Below, piece by piece: positions 42,146-52,664 of a DNA stretch of 64,000 bases (position 1 is the first letter of the stretch; each line of letters opens with the position of its first letter). The notes below the pieces were generated by a model. That model did not search any database. It saw only the letters and a list, made by a program, of their open reading frames with translations, and was not told the DNA's origin. The stretch spans positions 187,923 through 251,922 of the forward strand of contig NZ_JAHLDL010000001.1 in the NCBI RefSeq assembly GCF_018861315.1, written 5' to 3'. The stretch is from Clostridium bowmanii (lineage in GTDB: Bacteria; Bacillota; Clostridia; Clostridiales; Clostridiaceae). The position numbers were made by a program, and so were the translations under genes.

Positions 42146-43528
42146 TTATTTTTTAGGCAATTTAACTTCTACCTTTGTTCCCTTACCATAGTCACTTTCA
42201 AAATTTAATTCACCTTTATGTAGGTTTATTATTTCATTTGTTATTGCAAGTCCCAGTCCACTTCCTGATTTCTTAGAGCTTACTTTGTAAAACTTTTTAG
42301 TAATATTTTTTAAATCTTCTTCACTTATTCCTATACCATTATCTTCTATGGTTATTGCTATATTCTCCTTATTCTCTACATAGTGTATACAAATTTCATC
42401 CCCCTCATTTGTAAACTTCAATGCATTATCTAATATATTAATAAAAACTTGTTTTAGCCTGTTTTTATCTCCATCAATAAGTGCAGTTTCATAAATATTA
42501 TTAGTTAACATAATTCCATTCTTCATTGCTCTTGGCTCTAATTCCATAATTATATTTTTTAAAAGTTCACCTATATCAATTTTATTTATATGAAGAGTAA
42601 TCCTACCAGATTGAAATCTTGAAAAGTCTAAAAGTTCCTCAACCATCAATGATAATCTTTCACTTTCTTCAACTATAATATTAAGTGCCTCTGCTTTTTT
42701 AACCTCATCCGTAAATTCTTTTCTTTTTAATGTTAATGCCCAGCCTTTTATAGAGGTTAATGGTGTCCTAAGTTCATGAGATATTGATGATATAAATTCA
42801 TTCTTCAACTTATCATTTTTTAATATTTCCTCGGACATATAATTCAAAGTATCCGCCATTATACCTACTTCATCATTATATTTTTTATCTACTCTTATTG
42901 AAAATTTACCACTGGCCATTTCATTAGCTGCATTTGTTACAGTTTTTAATGGTTCTATAATAGTTTTAGACATTATGATGCTCAGTATTGCTGTGGCTAA
43001 AATAACAAGTACTCCTATTAACAGAAATATGAAAAATATATTTGTAATCAGTTTATTTACCATTTCCATTGACGTTATAAATCGTATAACTCCAACTGAT
43101 CTACCACTTGATATTAGAACCTTTGAAACTGCCATTACACTTTCGCTGTTTTCTTTATATTTGCCCTTGAATACTGCTATTTCTCCATTTAGTGCTTCAT
43201 CAATATCTGGTGATTTTATCTTTATTCCAGTTGAAACACCTTTACTATCATTAATTACTACTCCATTTATGTCCACTATCTGAATTTGCGAGTTTGTTAA
43301 ATAAGATAAATTATCCATTATGTCACTAGATGCCTTTGAAATATCTGTACCCACAGAGTATTTTTTGTAAAAATTACTTGATATCTCAGCTTGATTTTTT
43401 AATGTATTTTCAATGCTATTGTAATAATATTTTTTTATACTAACCATAAATATAGTCTCAAATATAACTACAATTAAAATTATAAGTATTAAGTAACTTA
43501 CTGTAAGCCTGGTCTTAATACTTTTCAA
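42146..43528 (-). CDS. PhoR/ResE-type sensor histidine kinase
   Basis: 460 aa from the TTG at 43528, behind AGAGGAGGCAGCGCA; upstream ATGs at 43573 and 43546 lie within or before that site. Two membrane helices (about 8-30 and 160-185) bracket an extracellular sensor domain with SSDIMDNLSYLTNSQIQIVD. Then come HAMP, the H-box SISHELRTPLTSIKGWALTL, the N-box INILDNALKFTNEG and DNGIGI / GSGLGLAI G-boxes. Partner of the response regulator whose stop is 14 bases upstream. Confidence 0.93.
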   Translation of the reverse strand: MKSIKTRLTVSYLILIILIVVIFETIFMVSIKKYYYNSIENTLKNQAEISSNFYKKYSVGTDISKASSDIMDNLSYLTNSQIQIVDINGVVINDSKGVSTGIKIKSPDIDEALNGEIAVFKGKYKENSESVMAVSKVLISSGRSVGVIRFITSMEMVNKLITNIFFIFLLIGVLVILATAILSIIMSKTIIEPLKTVTNAANEMASGKFSIRVDKKYNDEVGIMADTLNYMSEEILKNDKLKNEFISSISHELRTPLTSIKGWALTLKRKEFTDEVKKAEALNIIVEESERLSLMVEELLDFSRFQSGRITLHINKIDIGELLKNIIMELEPRAMKNGIMLTNNIYETALIDGDKNRLKQVFINILDNALKFTNEGDEICIHYVENKENIAITIEDNGIGISEEDLKNITKKFYKVSSKKSGSGLGLAITNEIINLHKGELNFESDYGKGTKVEVKLPKK

Positions 43529-43542
43529 TGCGCTGCCTCCTC

Positions 43543-44232
43543 TCATTTCCCAAACCTGTATCCCACTCCCCAAACCGTTTGTATATAAATAGGTTTTGAT
43601 GGATTATCTTCTATCTTTTCCCTTATTCTCCTTACATGCACATCAACAGTTTTTATTTCCCCAAAAAAGTCCTCTCCCCAAGATAAATCTAAAAGTTTTT
43701 CCCTAGAAAGTGCTTTGTTTATATTTTCCATAAATACTTCTATAAGTGAAAACTCTCTAAAGGTGAATTCTATTTCCACATCATTTTTATAAAATTTTTG
43801 TGATGATTTATTAAGTTTCAATTGTCTATAGGTAAGCACCTCAGAACTAATGTTATTTCTTTTTGTTTTTCTTAAATTAGCATTTATTCTTGAAATAAGT
43901 TCCATAGGATTAAAAGGCTTGACCATGTAATCGTCAGCCCCAATATCTAGCCCTATTATTTTATCCATATCTTGTGCCTTTGCTGTTAGCATAATTATAC
44001 AACAATCATAACCCTTTTCCCTTAATCTTTTACATACCTCATACCCATCTATATTAGGTAACATTATATCCAGAATTACTACATCTGGTTTTTCAGCTTC
44101 ATACTTAATTAACCCTTCTTCCCCTGAGGATGCTTCTATAACTTGAAATTCACTTAAAGATAAATTCAAGGTTATAAAACCCCTAATATGTTTTTCATCC
44201 TCAATAACAAGAACTTTTTCATTCATTTGCAC
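43543..44232 (-). CDS. OmpR/PhoB-family response regulator
   Basis: 229 aa. Receiver acidic pair IEDEKH, phosphorylation site VILDIMLPNIDGYE, LTAKAQD; winged helix ending IQTVWGVGYRFGK. Lies between a TPR lipoprotein gene (39-base gap) and the kinase, all on the minus strand. Targets are not visible; a role in envelope sensing is suggested by the lipoprotein neighbour. Confidence 0.94.
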   Translation of the reverse strand: MQMNEKVLVIEDEKHIRGFITLNLSLSEFQVIEASSGEEGLIKYEAEKPDVVILDIMLPNIDGYEVCKRLREKGYDCCIIMLTAKAQDMDKIIGLDIGADDYMVKPFNPMELISRINANLRKTKRNNISSEVLTYRQLKLNKSSQKFYKNDVEIEFTFREFSLIEVFMENINKALSREKLLDLSWGEDFFGEIKTVDVHVRRIREKIEDNPSKPIYIQTVWGVGYRFGK

Positions 44233-44271
44233 ACCTGCCCCAAATCATAATCATTATTCTACTTTCTGCAA

Positions 44272-45417
44272 CTACTCTACATCGCCTTTTACAAGTTCAT
44301 GTTTAAAGTACTCCTTATTTTCAAGGGTTTTAATTACATTTAAATATTTTTCATGATATTCCATTCCCTTTTCATCTTTTTTCAAGTTATAATATGACTT
44401 TGAAATTTCCAAATAAATATTTGCTAAAACTTTTTCATCATTCATATCGTTATTATTTGCTTGTAGTTTCTTAAGTTGTTTTGCTGCTATATCTTCCAAA
44501 ACATTCTTCGCCTCATCATATTTTTTAAGCCCATTTAATGACTGTGCCTTTAGCAAATTAAATTGAGCATCATCAAATGCTTTAAATGTTCCCTTTTTAT
44601 CATTAGTAGCATCAATGCCTTTCTTTATAGAGTTAAGCGCATCATTATACATATTTGATTTTACTTGTGAATCAGCTAAAAAGTACCAAAGTGTAACATC
44701 CTTAGAATCTTTACCCATTGTATCTTTATAGTATTTCACTACATTTTTGAAGTATTCTGGATATAAATCTTTAGCATAAGTAAATTTTCCACCATCAAAT
44801 CTAATTAAGTCAATTCCATAGGATTTATCTGGTCCATATACTTTCCATCCTGCAAAAACGAATCCCTTTTTATCATTTTCTAAAGAAGCATTTAATATCT
44901 CCATCTTATTCCATGATCCTAAATCTACTTTATTCATTTCACCATCATTAACCGTAAATAAGTTATAGTTCACCCCTGCAAGGGTAGAAATGAGGTTTCC
45001 AAACAGCAATGTTTTTTTACCATTTCCATATAAATCTATAAATTCACTTTTTAATATATTATTTCCTTGACTTTTGTACTCATAAATCTTATTCCATTTT
45101 CCGTCTTTTTCTTTAATTACTACAAACCCCTTTTCAAAGGATTCTGGAATATCAAAAAATCCTATGATTTCATCTTTTTTATCATTATCAAGATCCACCT
45201 TAATAACAGGCTTTTCTGTAGCTATCTTTGATACATCTACTAGCTTTGATTTGTTAGGTAAAAATCGTTTTGCTATTGCGTTTATGTCTTCCTTTTTAAC
45301 CTGTGATTCTAAAATTTTAGGTGACTTTATTAATGCACTTGGAGTTGATGCATTGCATCCCCCTGTAAACATTAAAGATGCCACTAGTGATAAAATTATT
45401 ATAGATTTTCTATTCAT
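44272..45417 (-). CDS. Lipoprotein with VCBS-like head and TPR-like tail
   Basis: 381 aa from the ATG at 45417 (AAGGGGTG six bases upstream). Lipobox MFTGGC. The middle (KVDLDNDKKDEIIGFFDI and the following lines) resembles calcium-type beta-propeller or VCBS repeats with a DLDND acidic loop. The C-terminal part (about 230-370) is helical with tetratricopeptide-like repeats (DVTLWYFLADSQVKSNMYNDALNSIKKGI; DAQFNLLKAQSLNGLKKYDEAKNVLEDI). First gene of the operon with the following regulator and kinase. It may deliver a surface signal, which is inference. Confidence 0.75.
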   Translation of the reverse strand: MNRKSIIILSLVASLMFTGGCNASTPSALIKSPKILESQVKKEDINAIAKRFLPNKSKLVDVSKIATEKPVIKVDLDNDKKDEIIGFFDIPESFEKGFVVIKEKDGKWNKIYEYKSQGNNILKSEFIDLYGNGKKTLLFGNLISTLAGVNYNLFTVNDGEMNKVDLGSWNKMEILNASLENDKKGFVFAGWKVYGPDKSYGIDLIRFDGGKFTYAKDLYPEYFKNVVKYYKDTMGKDSKDVTLWYFLADSQVKSNMYNDALNSIKKGIDATNDKKGTFKAFDDAQFNLLKAQSLNGLKKYDEAKNVLEDIAAKQLKKLQANNNDMNDEKVLANIYLEISKSYYNLKKDEKGMEYHEKYLNVIKTLENKEYFKHELVKGDVE

Positions 45418-45510
45418 ATAAAACACCCCTTAATTATTTTTTTCTTTCTATGTTTCTATTCTAAACCTTATTTAATATTAAGTAGTTACATAGAAGTAAA
45501 GAATTGATAA

Positions 45511-45556
45511 GGGACTGTCTCAAAATAGAAATTAACTTCTATTTTGAGATAGCCCC
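45511..45556 (-). terminator. Terminator, hairpin family A copy 3
   Basis: GGGaCTgTCTCAAAATAGAA / TTCTATTTTGAGAtAGCCCC with a T-run; it lies just after the SEC-C gene and shares its core with the hairpin at 5991-6038. Confidence 0.9.
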
Positions 45557-45577
45557 TTTTTTCAGAGATGCGAAAAC

Positions 45578-46720
45578 TTATTTTAAACAACAATTTTTAT
45601 ATTTCTTACCGCTGCCACAGGGGCAAGTATCATTTCTGCCAACTTTAGTATTTAAACCCTGTTTATTAATACTTACAATTGGCTGCTGGTGATTTTTTTT
45701 TGTTTTTGAAACATTCCCTGGACTATGCCCCTTTAACCTCCACTGTGTAGAATTATTATAAACAACAATAATTAAATCTATTGGTTGTTTTAACTGTTCT
45801 AAATTTTCCACTTCAAATTTCACTGAAAATTCTTCTACTATCTCATTAAATTGATATCCAATTTTAAACTTCAATTTAATGACTTGTATGTACTCTAAAA
45901 CTTGGTCTTTTGAAACTTCAAAATTATCACATAGAAAAGTACTTAATTCTCTATCATATTCATTCAATTCCACAAAATTAAATTCAGAGGCATTTAATAC
46001 TTGCTCTTCATTAAGGGAAAAATAATTAATGTTACTTTTCGTATCTTGCTGGGTAATTAATTCCTCAGGATCCCTAACTTGTTTAGAACACCAATAATCA
46101 TTATGAACGTACACTTCATCATCTTTTTTAAAACTTTCATAAATAATATTAAAAGTATTAACCATAGGGTCATGTTTTTTAGTATAGTTAGTTATCATAT
46201 CATGAGCCTTTTGGAAAGGTAACACCCCATAATAAAACAGAAGTCCCTTTAAAAGCTTAGTTACCTTTTCATTTTGCTTTATTTCTGAAACAATATTTAG
46301 ATTGTTTATTAATGCACTAATACTCATTAATATATCTTCAGGTATAAAAATATAATTTTCATCATTGTTATCTTTAAAGCACCCTATTATACCAAATCGT
46401 CTTAAATAAGATAAAACATCAGAAAATTCATCTTTATATTCTAGTATCCCATTATGTTTCATCATATTTCTAAGCAATTTATATTCACTATCCGTGAATT
46501 TCTTCAATATTTCAGGAAGTAATGCTTTAATATTAGCATCAAGAGCCATAGCAAGCTTTTGCTTATTTAATGAGCTAATCCCTGAGATACATAAATCCTT
46601 CCTTACCTCGTCCAGATCATTTTTAGTATATGTAGCAAGCGTTTCATATAAGGATACTTGTTTGTTTAAGCTTGTAAACATTTTGCAAAAGTTATTAGCA
46701 TTTAATTGATTTATATTCAT
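45578..46720 (-). CDS. SEC-C metal-binding domain protein
   Basis: 380 aa from the ATG at 46720 (GGTGGTGATAGAA upstream). The last 22 residues VGRNDTCPCGSGKKYKNCCL form the SEC-C zinc motif (CxC...CC). The rest is a long helical region with no named domain (YDEFSDVLSYLRRFGIIGC; FYGVLPFQKAHDMI), which resembles the DUF-type bodies of other SEC-C proteins. SEC-C proteins bind zinc and often nucleic acids or ribosomes. The exact role is unknown. Confidence 0.85.
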   Translation of the reverse strand: MNINQLNANNFCKMFTSLNKQVSLYETLATYTKNDLDEVRKDLCISGISSLNKQKLAMALDANIKALLPEILKKFTDSEYKLLRNMMKHNGILEYKDEFSDVLSYLRRFGIIGCFKDNNDENYIFIPEDILMSISALINNLNIVSEIKQNEKVTKLLKGLLFYYGVLPFQKAHDMITNYTKKHDPMVNTFNIIYESFKKDDEVYVHNDYWCSKQVRDPEELITQQDTKSNINYFSLNEEQVLNASEFNFVELNEYDRELSTFLCDNFEVSKDQVLEYIQVIKLKFKIGYQFNEIVEEFSVKFEVENLEQLKQPIDLIIVVYNNSTQWRLKGHSPGNVSKTKKNHQQPIVSINKQGLNTKVGRNDTCPCGSGKKYKNCCLK

Positions 46721-46833
46721 TTCTATCACCACCACTACATACATTATTAACTTTTATAGCTAATAAATCAAGTATTAACCTAATTAATATTATTCGTTCC
46801 ACTAATTTTTGGGATTTGATAGTTAATAAATTA

Positions 46834-48918
46834 TTACAACTTAAAATTTCTCATTGAATTTTGGAGCTCAGCGGCCATCGTAGTTAAATTTTCAGCAGCA
46901 TTAGCTACTTCTTTCATTAATGCTGTCTGCTGCTCAGAACCAGCTGCTACATTTTGAGAGTTCCCTGATGCCGCACTAGATATTCTCGATACATTTTCAA
47001 CACCCTCAAGCATATTATGAGTACCTGCACTTATTTCTTCTACTACTGCCGATACATCTTGCATTTCAGATGCCATATAATTAACATCATGCAATATATC
47101 ACCAAATGATTTACCAGCCTCATTAACCTTCTTAATCCCATCATCTACCGCTAAGGTGCCATTATTCATAGCTTTTACTGCATTTATAATTTCATTTTGA
47201 ATTTCATGTATTAACCCAGAGATATTTCCTGCTGCCTCTGCCGATTGCTCTGCGAGTTTCCTTACTTCATCAGCAACAACGGCAAATCCTCTACCTTGCT
47301 GCCCTGCTCTAGCCGCCTCAATAGCTGCATTTAAAGCTAATAAATTAGTTTGCTCTGCAATAGATGTTATTGATGATACTATGCTTCCTATTTTAGTAGA
47401 CTTATCTCCGAGTACTGAAACTACCTGCGAGGAAACAGCCACTTTCTCACTAATATTATTCATATAATCAATAGCAGAATTTATAATCTCATTACCTTTT
47501 TCAGCTTTAGTAGATGTAGCTAAAGAAGCACTGGTAACATCTTGTACATTTTGTGATATTTGCTCTATGCCCGTAAATATCTCTTTTGCTATTCTTGATG
47601 CATCAAGGGCAATCACTACCTGTTCTTCGCTTCCCTGAGCAACCTTTTGAATAGCTAGTGATATCTCTTCTGCCGACTGCTGGGTTTGGTCTGAACTTGC
47701 TGTCAACTCTTCTGATGTTGCTACAACCTGTTCTAAGCTTTCTATAGTACTCATAACTAACACTCTTAAATTATTAGTCATTTTATTTAAATTGCTTCCC
47801 ATCTCCCCTAGTTCATTTTTATTATTAACCTCTAACATTTTCGTTAAATCCCCTTCTGCAATAGCAAAAGAAAGGTCATTTACTCTCTTTATGTTTCTTG
47901 TTATATATGAGCTAAATAAAAGAACTACAACAATAACTAAAACCGAAGCCACTAATAGAATTGCAATAATCTTTATTAATAAACTTTGAAGTGATGCATA
48001 AAGTTCTCTTTCGGGCATTACTAATGCAACTATCCATCCGGTTTCAGGGATTGCTTGATAATAAACCTGTTTTTTACCATCTACATCCTTGTACCCAGCA
48101 TTACCATTTTTATCTTTTGTAATTTTTTTCCCAACCTCAGCTATATCTTTATCAGGATTGTCAGCAATCTTCATTTTCATTATCTTTTCAGCACTACTAC
48201 CTGCTAAATATGTACCATCACCACTTAAAAGCACGGCCTTTCCAGTGTTGCCAACTTTGATTTCAGATATTTTCTTTTGAATTTGTGCTAACCCCATATC
48301 AGCAGTAGTAACTCCAATAAAATTATTATTGTCATCATAAAATGGCGCTGTAGCTGTTACCATAGCAACCTTAGTTACAGGATCAACATATGCAGAGGAC
48401 CACACAACGACCTTATCAGTATTTTTACCTAAAGTATACCATTCTTCTTTAGTGTACTCATATTGTGTTGTTATGTACTCATCTGAATATTTTGGTTTTC
48501 CATTTTCTTTAAATGCATATGGAGAAAAATACTTTAAAGTTGCATCATATTTATAAGGCTCAAACCATATTCCCAGTCCGAAAGTATCTTCATTTGTACT
48601 TATACTCTTTTGTGTAATAGAAACAAATTTATCTTTTTTCATTATTTTACCTAAAGATTCTACACTTCTCGATATTGAAGCCGGAATTTGGCCATGTTTT
48701 TCTAAGTCTGTTTGAATGGAGTTTACTGTTTCCTTTAATTGATGATTCATTTTTTGCTCAATCTCAGTATTTATCGTTTTTTTCGAATTACTATAAGCAA
48801 AGATTCCTATAGCCATAAAAGTTATCAAAAATACTGGTAAAATTGAAGCCAATATAATTGTATTTATTTTTTTGGCTTTATTAAAAAATTTGAAATTTGT
48901 ATCTTTAGTCTTTTTCAT
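46834..48918 (-). CDS. Methyl-accepting chemotaxis protein with dCACHE sensor
   Basis: 694 aa. Two membrane helices (about 20-43 and 308-330) enclose an extracellular dCACHE domain. It contains [23 protein letters not shown] and [17 protein letters not shown] (about 150-215). A HAMP region (about 332-385) leads to the signalling domain with the hairpin [42 protein letters not shown] (about 535-576). It should report amino acids or other small ligands to CheA. It has its own upstream region and no che genes nearby. Confidence 0.95.
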   Translation of the reverse strand: MKKTKDTNFKFFNKAKKINTIILASILPVFLITFMAIGIFAYSNSKKTINTEIEQKMNHQLKETVNSIQTDLEKHGQIPASISRSVESLGKIMKKDKFVSITQKSISTNEDTFGLGIWFEPYKYDATLKYFSPYAFKENGKPKYSDEYITTQYEYTKEEWYTLGKNTDKVVVWSSAYVDPVTKVAMVTATAPFYDDNNNFIGVTTADMGLAQIQKKISEIKVGNTGKAVLLSGDGTYLAGSSAEKIMKMKIADNPDKDIAEVGKKITKDKNGNAGYKDVDGKKQVYYQAIPETGWIVALVMPERELYASLQSLLIKIIAILLVASVLVIVVVLLFSSYITRNIKRVNDLSFAIAEGDLTKMLEVNNKNELGEMGSNLNKMTNNLRVLVMSTIESLEQVVATSEELTASSDQTQQSAEEISLAIQKVAQGSEEQVVIALDASRIAKEIFTGIEQISQNVQDVTSASLATSTKAEKGNEIINSAIDYMNNISEKVAVSSQVVSVLGDKSTKIGSIVSSITSIAEQTNLLALNAAIEAARAGQQGRGFAVVADEVRKLAEQSAEAAGNISGLIHEIQNEIINAVKAMNNGTLAVDDGIKKVNEAGKSFGDILHDVNYMASEMQDVSAVVEEISAGTHNMLEGVENVSRISSAASGNSQNVAAGSEQQTALMKEVANAAENLTTMAAELQNSMRNFKL

Positions 48919-49012
48919 ATTTTTCCCCCAATATTTTTTTGTTTTATTATATTATCGTTTTTATTTTGAAATTCTTTAGACATTTATTTACCATAATATT
49001 GGTAATTAAAAA

Positions 49013-49046
49013 AACTGCTGAAATATTTGGTTATATTTCAGCAGTT
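49013..49046. terminator. Terminator, hairpin family B copy 2
   Basis: AACTGCTGAAATAT-ttggtt-ATATTTCAGCAGTT, perfect 14-bp arms, 10 bases after the stop of the 408-aa gene. Confidence 0.9.
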
Positions 49047-49055
49047 CCACAATCC

Positions 49056-50282
49056 TTAATATAAAATTAAATACTCATCAAAAACTTTACTTTCTCTATT
49101 AAAACATTTTATACTGTTATTTTCAACATCTATCACAGAAGTTTTTTTATTGTTTACGCAGGCAATTAAAAATTTCTCTTCAATGTAACTTTGAATGGTT
49201 CCCAAATCATTTGAGTAAGTATAATTAATATTTCCATTAATAACTTCTTTCATTTCAATTTTATTATTTGTCAAATTCTTAAGTTGGAAAATAGATTTAT
49301 ACTTATCCTCTAAGCAGCATATATATCTAACATTCTTAATTCCATCTTCCTCATCATATTCTTCAGGCAATTTTATTGTTTTCTTTGATAAATCCTGTTT
49401 ATTAATCATAACCAAAACATTTAATTCTTCCTCTCCAAAATCTCCCACAAGATAATATATATTATTTTCATCAGTTCCAGAAAATATCTCAAATCCTTTA
49501 ATGCCCCTTGATTCAATATCTATAAAAGATATCTTCTCTTTTCCCATCTTAACCTCTGATAAAAACGTTTCCAAAGTAGAATACTTAAGGCAATCCTTGT
49601 AAAAGAATTTTTCTTTTTTTGGTATCTTATTCATATGATCATCCATATATATTTGTTCTTTTTCAAAAGATTCCAAATAATTTTCTTCATACACCACACA
49701 CATCTCATTCATTATTGTAGTTTTAAAGAAAACAAGGCGAAATCCTCTTAAAAATTCTTTATCCTTTATTTCATACTCTTCCCCATTATTAATATTATAA
49801 AGGATACCCCTATCATAACCATAATGATCTTTACCGTAATCAAAGTTTTCAAAATCATACACTTCTTCTGGTTTATAAAAAACTAAAATATGATCATTAT
49901 CTAAAACCTCAAATTCTAAATTTGGATACTTGTTATCCATTTTAAATTCAAAAATAGTATCTATCTTTTCATCTTCAATACTAATCTTATTTAAAAAATA
50001 CTGATTTTCAAATAATTGCTTTTTCATAGTTATATAATAGTGTGCATCTTCTCCCTCTATCTTTTTTTCATGAAAGGCATCCACTAATATTGGGTACTTA
50101 TCCCTATCAATTTTACTTATTTTTTCACTCTTAATATTATAAAAATAATAATTTAAAATTCCTGACTCAGTAAATGGATACTCCTTAAACTCTTTGTTTT
50201 CACTAATTAATAGTAAATCACCATATTTGCTAATTGGTAATAACTTGTTTTTTGAATATCTCTTCAAATCTATAATTTCCAT
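49056..50282 (-). CDS. Hypothetical cytosolic protein, beta-rich
   Basis: 408 aa from the ATG at 50282 behind AGGGGTGGATT; the ATG at 50327 has no good site. I do not recognise a family. It is acidic, without signal peptide or membrane helix, and consists of repeated beta-rich blocks of the shape DHILVFYKPEEVYDFENFDY, NIYYLVGDFGEEELNVLVMI and KFLIACVNNKKTSVIDVENN, which suggests a beta-propeller-like fold. It has its own terminator and follows the chemotaxis receptor region without sharing an operon with it. Confidence 0.65.
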   Translation of the reverse strand: MEIIDLKRYSKNKLLPISKYGDLLLISENKEFKEYPFTESGILNYYFYNIKSEKISKIDRDKYPILVDAFHEKKIEGEDAHYYITMKKQLFENQYFLNKISIEDEKIDTIFEFKMDNKYPNLEFEVLDNDHILVFYKPEEVYDFENFDYGKDHYGYDRGILYNINNGEEYEIKDKEFLRGFRLVFFKTTIMNEMCVVYEENYLESFEKEQIYMDDHMNKIPKKEKFFYKDCLKYSTLETFLSEVKMGKEKISFIDIESRGIKGFEIFSGTDENNIYYLVGDFGEEELNVLVMINKQDLSKKTIKLPEEYDEEDGIKNVRYICCLEDKYKSIFQLKNLTNNKIEMKEVINGNINYTYSNDLGTIQSYIEEKFLIACVNNKKTSVIDVENNSIKCFNRESKVFDEYLILY

Positions 50283-50366
50283 AAATCCACCCCTATATAT
50301 AAATAATTTAAGAGCAATGCTCTCCATAATGATTATTTACATATATTGAGATATTAATCATATTTT

Positions 50367-51863
50367 CTATAATTCATTATACTCTTCTGAATTTTTATAC
50401 CTTTTAATTAATTCCCGTTTAACAAGCCAAAGTTCCAGTGATAAATCCACGTAGTATTTATGGGGATTAGAAAATCTTCTAACTTCCTCCCATATGCTAT
50501 CTACTTGAGTTTTGCAATAAGTTCTTATTTCTTCTATTGTTGGTAATTCATATACACATTCTCCATTAAGGAAAACTGGAACTTGAAGCTTTTTAGCATA
50601 AAAATTAGTTACTTTTTTCTTCTTCCAAATAGAAACTGGGTCAAAGATAGTATAAGGTGCTGATTCATTTATAGTTTCATCTGCCAATGTTATAACATCA
50701 GCAATTGCCTTATGTGTGTTCTTATCGTACAATCTCCAAATCATTTTGTATCCTGGATTAATGATTTTTTCTTCATTTTCACTTAATTTAATTCTTGGCG
50801 AAATCTCTCCATTTTCTTCAACAGCTACTAATTTATAAACTCCACCAAATACTGGTTCTGATTTAGCAGTGACCATTCTTTCACCAACACCAAATATATC
50901 TATTTTAGCATCTTGGTTTAATAAATCCGTAATTATATATTCATCTAGGCTATTTGAAGCCACTATCTTACAATCTGAAAGTCCAGCGGCATCCAGCATT
51001 TTTCTTACTTGCTTTGAAAGATATGCAAGATCTCCACTATCCAGCCTAATTGCTTTTAACCTCATTCCAATTGGTTCTAGCACATCTCTCGATACTTTAA
51101 TAGCATTAGGAATACCACTTTTTAAAACGTTATAAGTATCAACAAGCAGTGTGCAGGAATCTGGGTAAGTTTTCGCATAGGTCTCAAATGCCTTATATTC
51201 ATCCCCGAATAATTGTATCCACGAATGAGCCATGGTACCCATTGCAGGGACTCCAAACATTGTTTCTGCCATTACAGTGGCGGTACCCGCAACGCCTCCA
51301 ATATAAGAAGCTCTAGCTCCCATTATAGCTCCATCAGCTCCATGTGCCCTTCTTGCTCCAAGTTCCAAAACTGGTCTTCCCTTTGATGCTCTAACTATTC
51401 TATTGGCTTTAGTAACTATTAAACTTTGGTGATTAACTGTTAATAGAAGCATTGTTTCAATGAGCTGTGCATCAATTACCTTTGACTTAACAGTTACAAG
51501 TGCTTCATTTGGAAATACTGGTGTTCCTTCAGGTATAGCATAAACATCCCCAGTAAATTTAAAAGTTAATAAGTATTGTAAAAATTCCTCTGCTAACATT
51601 CCTTTGCATCTCAAATAATCAATATCTTCAACCGTAAACTTTAGTTTTTTAATAAAATTAATAAGTTGCTCAAGGCCAGCAACTATTGAGTAGCCTGCTC
51701 CATCTGGATTCTTTCTGTAAAACATATCAAAATACACAATAGTATCTGAAAGCCCATTTACAAAATATCCATTTGACATTGTTAATTCATAAAAATCCAT
51801 TAACATTGAAAGATTTCTTTCATCTTTAATACTGAATTTGTCTATTGCATTACTCATTTGCAT
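50367..51863 (-). CDS. pncB: Nicotinate phosphoribosyltransferase
   Basis: 498 aa. LMDFYELTMSNGYFVNGLSD opens the active barrel; LELGARRAHGADGAIMGARASYIGGVAGTATVMA (about 164-197) and GTMAHSWIQLFGDEYKAFETYA (about 215-236) contain the PRPP and nicotinate residues. IRLDSGDLAYLSKQVRKMLDAAGL is also typical. It makes nicotinate mononucleotide in NAD salvage. Last gene of the operon with the NrtR-like and nicotinamidase-like genes. The start may be 51863 or the ATG at 51857 (AAGGAGAAAG upstream). Confidence 0.93.
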   Translation of the reverse strand: MQMSNAIDKFSIKDERNLSMLMDFYELTMSNGYFVNGLSDTIVYFDMFYRKNPDGAGYSIVAGLEQLINFIKKLKFTVEDIDYLRCKGMLAEEFLQYLLTFKFTGDVYAIPEGTPVFPNEALVTVKSKVIDAQLIETMLLLTVNHQSLIVTKANRIVRASKGRPVLELGARRAHGADGAIMGARASYIGGVAGTATVMAETMFGVPAMGTMAHSWIQLFGDEYKAFETYAKTYPDSCTLLVDTYNVLKSGIPNAIKVSRDVLEPIGMRLKAIRLDSGDLAYLSKQVRKMLDAAGLSDCKIVASNSLDEYIITDLLNQDAKIDIFGVGERMVTAKSEPVFGGVYKLVAVEENGEISPRIKLSENEEKIINPGYKMIWRLYDKNTHKAIADVITLADETINESAPYTIFDPVSIWKKKKVTNFYAKKLQVPVFLNGECVYELPTIEEIRTYCKTQVDSIWEEVRRFSNPHKYYVDLSLELWLVKRELIKRYKNSEEYNEL

Positions 51864-51940
51864 CTTTCTCCTTAAACGTATTCTTTATTTTATAATACTT
51901 TCAAATATCTATAATTTTGGCGATTTTGATTTTTATATCC

Positions 51941-52603
51941 TTATAGTATCGTATCAATTACCTCTATGCCATTGGACTTCATTTCCCAAAGAGATATAAC
52001 TTTCATCAAATCTCCATCATGAGTTTCAAAATCAAAAGTTTCTACTGAATCAATTGGCACAATAATTCTTCTATCAAGATTCTTTTCATTGAAATATGTT
52101 TTTAATGTTTCTGCGAAATGCTTAACACATATATCACTGGAGCATCCTTCTATAATATAATTTTCGATTTGCTGCTCATTTTCATCTAGCCACATTTTAA
52201 ATTCTGGCGCATGAAATCCATTAGTACTATTCTTATGAATTATTGTGGTATTACTATGCAATGTAGCTCCACAATTCAATGAAGGTATGAGCTCTGCCTC
52301 TTCACTATTTTTTATGCAATGCTTTGCGTAAGTTTTAAACTCTGTAGAATCTTCATCATGTTGTTCTAAAAAGAATATCTTCTTATAACCATATGTTCTT
52401 TCATTAATAGCAACAATATTATCTATAATTCTTACAACTCTCGGTGAAGACATTATTCCTGTATGAACAAATCCATTCACCATATCTACAACTATTAAAG
52501 CTGTTTTTTCTTTAGGTAGATCAGCTAAATTAACTACTTTCCCCCTTATTTCATTTTCCATATCAAATATCTTATTTATCATTAAATTTATCATATATAT
52601 CAT
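51941..52603 (-). CDS. Isochorismatase-family nicotinamidase-like hydrolase
   Basis: 220 aa. Cysteine-hydrolase fold: VVDMVNGFV (catalytic Asp, about 38-46), a lysine in the HNSTNGFHAP region (about 130), and EGCSSDICVKHFAETLK (catalytic Cys, about 161-177). Its position between the NrtR-like and pncB genes, with short gaps (77 and 61 bases), makes conversion of nicotinamide to nicotinate the likely job. The start is either 52603 or an ATG at 52594 (AGAGGG upstream). Confidence 0.8.
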   Translation of the reverse strand: MIYMINLMINKIFDMENEIRGKVVNLADLPKEKTALIVVDMVNGFVHTGIMSSPRVVRIIDNIVAINERTYGYKKIFFLEQHDEDSTEFKTYAKHCIKNSEEAELIPSLNCGATLHSNTTIIHKNSTNGFHAPEFKMWLDENEQQIENYIIEGCSSDICVKHFAETLKTYFNEKNLDRRIIVPIDSVETFDFETHDGDLMKVISLWEMKSNGIEVIDTIL

Positions 52604-52664
52604 TCCCTCTCATATATATCTCGTGTAGCACATGCTACACAGATTGATTTTACTTATTTTATCT

